64,000 bases of DNA from Lachnospira pectinoschiza (GTDB lineage Bacteria; Bacillota; Clostridia; Lachnospirales; Lachnospiraceae): assembly GCF_020564355.1 (NCBI RefSeq), contig NZ_JAJCRR010000002.1:124001-188000 (forward strand), in the 5' to 3' direction. The notes beneath the pieces were generated by a model. The model saw nothing but the letters and a program-made list of their open reading frames with translations. It was not told where the DNA came from and did no database searches. How positions within the stretch are numbered: the stretch's first letter is position 1; the number at the start of each line of letters is the position of its first letter. Of this stretch, positions 60,407 through 64,000 are shown in pieces. Position numbers and translations under genes: made by a program.

Positions 60407-61624
60407 ATGAGAACATTTGCAAAATCATCAAAATTAGACAACGTTTGTTATGACATCAGAGGTCCGGTCATGGACGAAGCCAACCGCATGATTGAGCAGG
60501 GCGTTGAAATTTTAAAATTAAATATCGGAAACCCGGCACCGTTTGGTTTTAAAGCACCACAGGAGCTGGTAGACATGATGCGCGGTAATCTGGAAAATGC
60601 GGAAGGCTATTCGGATTCCAGGGGCTTGTTAAAATCCAGACAGGCGATTGTGGAATACTGCAAAAAGAAAAATATCCCGAATGTCGGTGTCAATGACATT
60701 TATACGGGAAACGGTGTCAGTGAGCTGATTACACTGTCTATGAACGGATTGCTTGACAACGGCGATGAAGTACTTGTTCCGTCACCGGATTACCCGCTGT
60801 GGACGGCATCGGTTACGCTTGCGGGCGGAAAAGCGGTGCATTACCTGTGCGATGAACAGTCTAACTGGTATCCGGATATCGCGGATATGCGTAAAAAAAT
60901 TACGGATAAGACAAAAGGCATTGTTATTATCAATCCGAACAATCCGACCGGTGCATTATATCCAAAGGAAATTTTAGAGCAGATTGTAGAACTGGCAAGG
61001 GAGCATGAACTGCTGATTTTTGCCGATGAAATCTATGACCGACTTGTGATGGATGGCAAACAGCACATTTCCATTGCTTCACTGGCGCCGGATTTATGTG
61101 TTGTCAGCTTTAACGGACTTTCAAAGTCCCATCTGATTGCGGGCTACCGCTGCGGCTGGATGTGTATCAGCGGCGACAAGAGCCGTGCAAAGGGCTATAT
61201 TGAGGGCATTAACCTGTTATCATCCATGCGCCTTTGTGCAAATGTACCGACACAGTCCGTTATTCCAAAGGCACTGGAGATGCTGGATTCGACCAAAGAA
61301 ATGTTAGAGCCGGGAGGCAGGGTGTATGAACAGCGTGAATACATTTACAATGCGTTAAATGATATTCCGGGTGTGAGCGCGGTAAAACCGGAAGCGGCAT
61401 TTTACATTTTCCCGAAAATGGATATGAAAAAGTTTCATATTAAAGATGATGAGAAATTTGCGCTGGATTTCTTAAAGGAGAAAAAAATTCTGGTAACGCA
61501 CGGCGGCGGTTTCCACTGGAATACACCGGATCATTTCAGAATTGTCTATCTGCCGGATGTGGATACGCTGACGGAAGCCTGCACACGAATGAAGGACTTT
61601 TTTGCACATTACGTACAGGATTAA
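60407..61624 (+). CDS. alaA: Alanine-synthesising aminotransferase (AlaA type)
   Basis: A 405-residue PLP-dependent aminotransferase, equal in length to E. coli AlaA and closely alike: KSSKLDNVCYDIRGPVMDEA at the start, LKLNIGNPAPFGF, VPSPDYPLWTASVTLAGGKA, IINPNNPTGALY and FADEIYDRLV. The PLP lysine is K240 in FNGLSKSH. It transfers the amino group of glutamate to pyruvate, making alanine. The ATG at 60407 is preferred since it aligns with known family starts and has AAAGG upstream; a start at 60377 overlapping the preceding gene adds ten charged residues. It likely shares a transcript with the esterase. Confidence 0.9.
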   Translation: MRTFAKSSKLDNVCYDIRGPVMDEANRMIEQGVEILKLNIGNPAPFGFKAPQELVDMMRGNLENAEGYSDSRGLLKSRQAIVEYCKKKNIPNVGVNDIYTGNGVSELITLSMNGLLDNGDEVLVPSPDYPLWTASVTLAGGKAVHYLCDEQSNWYPDIADMRKKITDKTKGIVIINPNNPTGALYPKEILEQIVELAREHELLIFADEIYDRLVMDGKQHISIASLAPDLCVVSFNGLSKSHLIAGYRCGWMCISGDKSRAKGYIEGINLLSSMRLCANVPTQSVIPKALEMLDSTKEMLEPGGRVYEQREYIYNALNDIPGVSAVKPEAAFYIFPKMDMKKFHIKDDEKFALDFLKEKKILVTHGGGFHWNTPDHFRIVYLPDVDTLTEACTRMKDFFAHYVQD

Positions 61625-61638
61625 AACGAGGAGAAAAT

Positions 61639-63021
61639 ATGTTTCGGAAGTTAAGAGCAGAAGCAGAGAGGGAGAATGGAAAAGAAAACAAGCTTATGTT
61701 TGACAACAGGGCATTATTTGCTTTGCTGTTACCGATTATTATAGAACAGATTTTAAATTCCTTTATGGGAATGGTGGATACCGTTATGGTCAGCAATGTA
61801 GGCAGTGCGGCGATTTCGGCGGTATCGCTGGTGGATTCTATCAATAATCTTGTTATTCAGGTGTTCTCGGCAATGGCGGCGGGGGCTGCCATTGTCTGTT
61901 CAAGATTTATCGGGGCGAAAGACAGGAACGGCTGTAACCGTGCGGCACGACAGGTTGTGTTGACTGTTTTTATCATTTCCGTGGCGATTATGGTATTCGG
62001 ATTGATATTCCGTGTGCCGTTACTGCAGGTGGTTTTCGGTGCGATTGAACCGGAGGTTATGGAAAATGCAATGATTTATTTCCTGATTACGGTGGTTTCA
62101 TATCCGTTTCTGGCACTGTTTAATGCGGGTGCGGCATTTTTCAGGGCGGAGAGCAATGCCAAGCTGCCGATGTTTGTGGCGGCAGGCACGAATGTTTTAA
62201 ATATTGCCGGAAATGCCGTTTTTATTTTCGGCATGAATATGGGTGTTGCCGGTGCGGCATTATCGACACTGCTGTCGAGAGTGTTGTGCATGGTTATCAT
62301 TTTTGTACTGTTAAGACGTAAAAATCAGATGATTGTTTTAGACCACTATTTTAAAATCCGTCCTGAAAAGAACCTGATTTGTCAGATTCTGGCAATCAGT
62401 ATTCCGTCCGGTGTGGAAAACGGTATGTTTCAGTTTGGTAAGCTGGCAATCCAGTCTACCGTATCAACCATGGGTACGACAGCGATTGCGGCACAGGCGA
62501 TGACAAATATCTTTGAAAATGTCAACGGCGTATTCGGTATTGGTACGGGAATCGGATTGATGACCGTGGTCGGACAGTGTATCGGAGCGAAACATTATAA
62601 AGAAGCAAAATACTATATGGTAAAATTAACCGTCATTGCGGAAGTGGGACTGACGATATCGTGTCTGCTGGTTTATGCGGCGGCACACCCGGTTACGCTT
62701 ATAGCAGGCATGGAAGCGGAAAGCGCAGCACTGTGTATGCAGATGATTGCGGCAATTACGATTGTAAAACCGGTTGCCTGGGTGCTTTCATTTGTACCTG
62801 CATACGGATTGCGTGCCGCAGGAGATGTCCGCTTTTCAATGATAGTTTCCGTAACTACGATGTGGTGTTGCAGGGTTGCCCTTTGTATCTTTCTTGTAAA
62901 AGCATTTGGCATGGGACCAATGGCAGTCTGGATTGGTATGTTCGCAGACTGGTCTATCCGCTCCGTAATCTTTTCGGGCAGATTTTTAAGCGGTCGGTGG
63001 CTGAAAAAAGCGATGAATTAA
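61639..63021 (+). CDS. MATE family efflux transporter
   Basis: A 460-residue transporter with 12 hydrophobic segments in two similar halves. The first half shows LFALLLPIIIEQILNSFMGM, VDTVMVSNVGSAAISAVSLV and FRAESNAKLPM, the second half FGKLAIQSTVSTMGTTAIAA. These match the DinF/NorM-type MATE clade common in Clostridia, which exports drugs or metabolites using Na+ or H+. It follows alaA by 14 bases, with GAGGAG upstream. The substrate is unknown. Confidence 0.9.
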   Translation: MFRKLRAEAERENGKENKLMFDNRALFALLLPIIIEQILNSFMGMVDTVMVSNVGSAAISAVSLVDSINNLVIQVFSAMAAGAAIVCSRFIGAKDRNGCNRAARQVVLTVFIISVAIMVFGLIFRVPLLQVVFGAIEPEVMENAMIYFLITVVSYPFLALFNAGAAFFRAESNAKLPMFVAAGTNVLNIAGNAVFIFGMNMGVAGAALSTLLSRVLCMVIIFVLLRRKNQMIVLDHYFKIRPEKNLICQILAISIPSGVENGMFQFGKLAIQSTVSTMGTTAIAAQAMTNIFENVNGVFGIGTGIGLMTVVGQCIGAKHYKEAKYYMVKLTVIAEVGLTISCLLVYAAAHPVTLIAGMEAESAALCMQMIAAITIVKPVAWVLSFVPAYGLRAAGDVRFSMIVSVTTMWCCRVALCIFLVKAFGMGPMAVWIGMFADWSIRSVIFSGRFLSGRWLKKAMN

Positions 63022-63052
63022 TAGAAAAATGCCTGCGGAAATGAGGATTAAT

Positions 63053-63613
63053 ATGATTAGAGAATTAGCATTAAAGAACCGGTCTTACAGAAGATTTTAC
63101 GGTGAGAAAAAGATTGATGAAAAGACACTGCGGGAATTGGTGGATATTGCAAGGAATACACCGTCTGCGGCAAACAGACAGCCGCTTCAATACCGTCTTG
63201 TGTGTGATGATGAAACAAACAGCCGTGTATACGACTGTCTTGGCTGGGCAGGCTATTATAAGGACTGGGACGGTCCGGTAGCAGAGGAACGTCCATCAGC
63301 ATATATTATTATGGTGACACCGCAGGATGTAAATCCGCAGTGGGATGAAGGCATTGCGGGTCAGACCATTCTGCTTGCGGCGACAGAGCAGGGGCTTGGC
63401 GGCTGTTTTATCGGAAATATCCGGAAAGAAAAGCTTGCTGCTGTTTTAAATCTGCCGGAGGGCTATAAGGTGGATTTGTGCATTGCACTGGGATATCCAA
63501 AAGAAGAAGTGGTATTGGAAGATATTGCGGGAGATGGCGACATTCATTACTACCGTGATGACAATCAGGTACAGCATGTGCCGAAAAAGAAGCTGGATGA
63601 CATTTTAATATAA
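63053..63613 (+). CDS. Nitroreductase family flavoprotein
   Basis: A 186-residue FMN-dependent oxidoreductase: KNRSYRRFYGEKKI near the N terminus and NTPSAANRQPLQYRLV (FMN-contacting), then GIAGQTILLAATEQGLGGCF and the C-terminal ALGYPKEEVVLE. It reduces nitroaromatics, quinones or an undefined physiological substrate with NAD(P)H. The ATG at 63053 with TGAGGA five bases upstream is used. It follows the MATE gene by 31 bases and may be co-transcribed with it. Confidence 0.9.
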   Translation: MIRELALKNRSYRRFYGEKKIDEKTLRELVDIARNTPSAANRQPLQYRLVCDDETNSRVYDCLGWAGYYKDWDGPVAEERPSAYIIMVTPQDVNPQWDEGIAGQTILLAATEQGLGGCFIGNIRKEKLAAVLNLPEGYKVDLCIALGYPKEEVVLEDIAGDGDIHYYRDDNQVQHVPKKKLDDILI

Positions 63614-63726
63614 GAAGTAACGGCAATGACAGTTCTATGGAAAATAGGAATACGGTCTTCTGTTTTCTTGCAATTTTTAAATTTTGTGGGAAAAGTGAAA
63701 AAACACGCCTTGGATTCGATAAAATA

Positions 63727-63755
63727 TTGTCAAAATAACCAAATTATGATAGTAT
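63727..63755 (+). promoter_or_regulatory. Probable promoter of the MBL-fold gene
   Basis: TTGTCA at 63727-63732 and TAGTAT at 63750-63755 are 17 bases apart, in the gap before the gene starting at 63811. Confidence 0.4.
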
Positions 63756-63810
63756 ATTAGTAAGCTATGTACGAGAAAAGCTGCAAAAGCAGCAGAAAAG
63801 AGGTAAGGTT

Positions 63811-64000
63811 ATGAGGTTGACATTTTTAGGGGCAGATCATGAAGTAACAGGCAGTTGTCATTTCTTACAGGCATGTGGGAAAAATATCCTTATCGATTGT
63901 GGCATGGAACAGGGCAATGATGTTTATGAGAATCAGGAACTGCCGGTTCCTGCATCTGACGTAGATTATGTATTGCTTACACATGCACATATTGACCATT
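63811..64000 (+). CDS. MBL-fold metallohydrolase (RNA-processing/beta-CASP type), 5' part
   Basis: The first 63 codons are visible before the window ends. MRLTFLGADHEVTGSCHFLQ and ILIDCGMEQG are the opening strands of metallo-beta-lactamase-fold RNases of the CPSF73/Ysh1-like class, and THAHIDH is the zinc-binding HxHxDH signature. The likely product is an RNA-processing exonuclease or endonuclease; the beta-CASP part lies beyond the window, so that is inference. Ribosome binding site AGAGGTAAGG precedes the ATG. Confidence 0.75.
   Translation, partial: MRLTFLGADHEVTGSCHFLQACGKNILIDCGMEQGNDVYENQELPVPASDVDYVLLTHAHIDH

Noticed and set aside
1..64000. tRNA, rRNA, insertion sequences, prophage genes or attachment sites
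   Set aside because: None could be recognised while reading through; intergenic regions are short and accounted for by promoters, terminators, the M-box and repeats. A dedicated tRNA scan was not possible.

Overview
The window looks like chromosomal DNA of a low-to-moderate GC, spore-forming anaerobe of the Clostridia, most probably a Lachnospiraceae gut bacterium. The evidence is strong AGGAGG-type ribosome binding sites on nearly every gene, dipicolinate synthase genes (dpaA-dpaB, spore-specific), oxygen-sensitive hybrid-cluster protein, AddAB instead of RecBCD, CarD, a YtrA-type GntR regulator, ECF transport and a clostridial small heat-shock protein. Species assignment is inference. No rRNA, tRNA, CRISPR array, prophage or insertion sequence was seen; this is a gene-dense housekeeping and accessory region.

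Layout. 1-1405: end of an HscC-like Hsp70 gene overlapping a membrane J-domain partner. 1.5-5.2 kb: cstA, an unknown two-helix membrane protein behind two large RNA hairpins, and an ECF S-component. 5.2-12.7 kb: signalling and nitrosative-stress genes (Cache-like GGDEF protein, hcp, a chemoreceptor, a PAS/degenerate-GGDEF/EAL phosphodiesterase with a folded leader). 12.7-19.6 kb: small Hsp behind a degenerate CIRCE, then a tight TetR / GT-B-like protein / GPH symporter / GH36 alpha-galactosidase operon. 19.6-24.3 kb: an M-box magnesium riboswitch with terminator and antiterminator controlling mgtE, a thioredoxin-reductase-like protein, hisS and a convergent FMN-binding-like membrane protein. 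24.4-31.4 kb: addB-addA. 31.5-36.2 kb: a repeat coiled-coil protein, an HD hydrolase, an orphan carbamate kinase, and an intracellular-type subtilase beside a TIR-like protein. 36.2-43.1 kb: MacB-type ABC transporter, two-component system and a ZIP metal transporter. 43.3-47.7 kb: CarD, a K+/H+-type antiporter and a GntR-ABC operon. 47.8-49.3 kb: DUF3793-flavodoxin-DUF2325 operon. 49.4-52.0 kb: a TetM/EF-G-like GTPase fused to a Rae1/YacP-type NYN nuclease. 52.1-56.8 kb: an orphan solute-binding lipoprotein, a tandem-repeat terminator region, a LacI regulator and dpaAB. 56.9-64.0 kb: asnB, a CE12-like SGNH esterase coupled to alaA, a MATE exporter, a nitroreductase and the start of an MBL-fold gene.

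The most notable points are: (1) the translational GTPase-Rae1 fusion, which reads as a single-polypeptide machine for entering the ribosomal A site and cutting mRNA; (2) two promoters 11.6 kb apart that each carry two GTTAG-N6-CTAAC palindromes exactly 28 bp apart, the first overlapping the -10 box, linking an ABC/two-component/ZIP cluster to the flavodoxin operon in what looks like one metal-responsive regulon; (3) a coiled-coil protein built of 15- and 11-residue repeats; (4) a folded RNA leader in front of a c-di-GMP phosphodiesterase; and (5) tandem 75-76 bp repeats that duplicate one arm of a terminator. All assignments come from reading the sequence and recalled family features; no database search was run.
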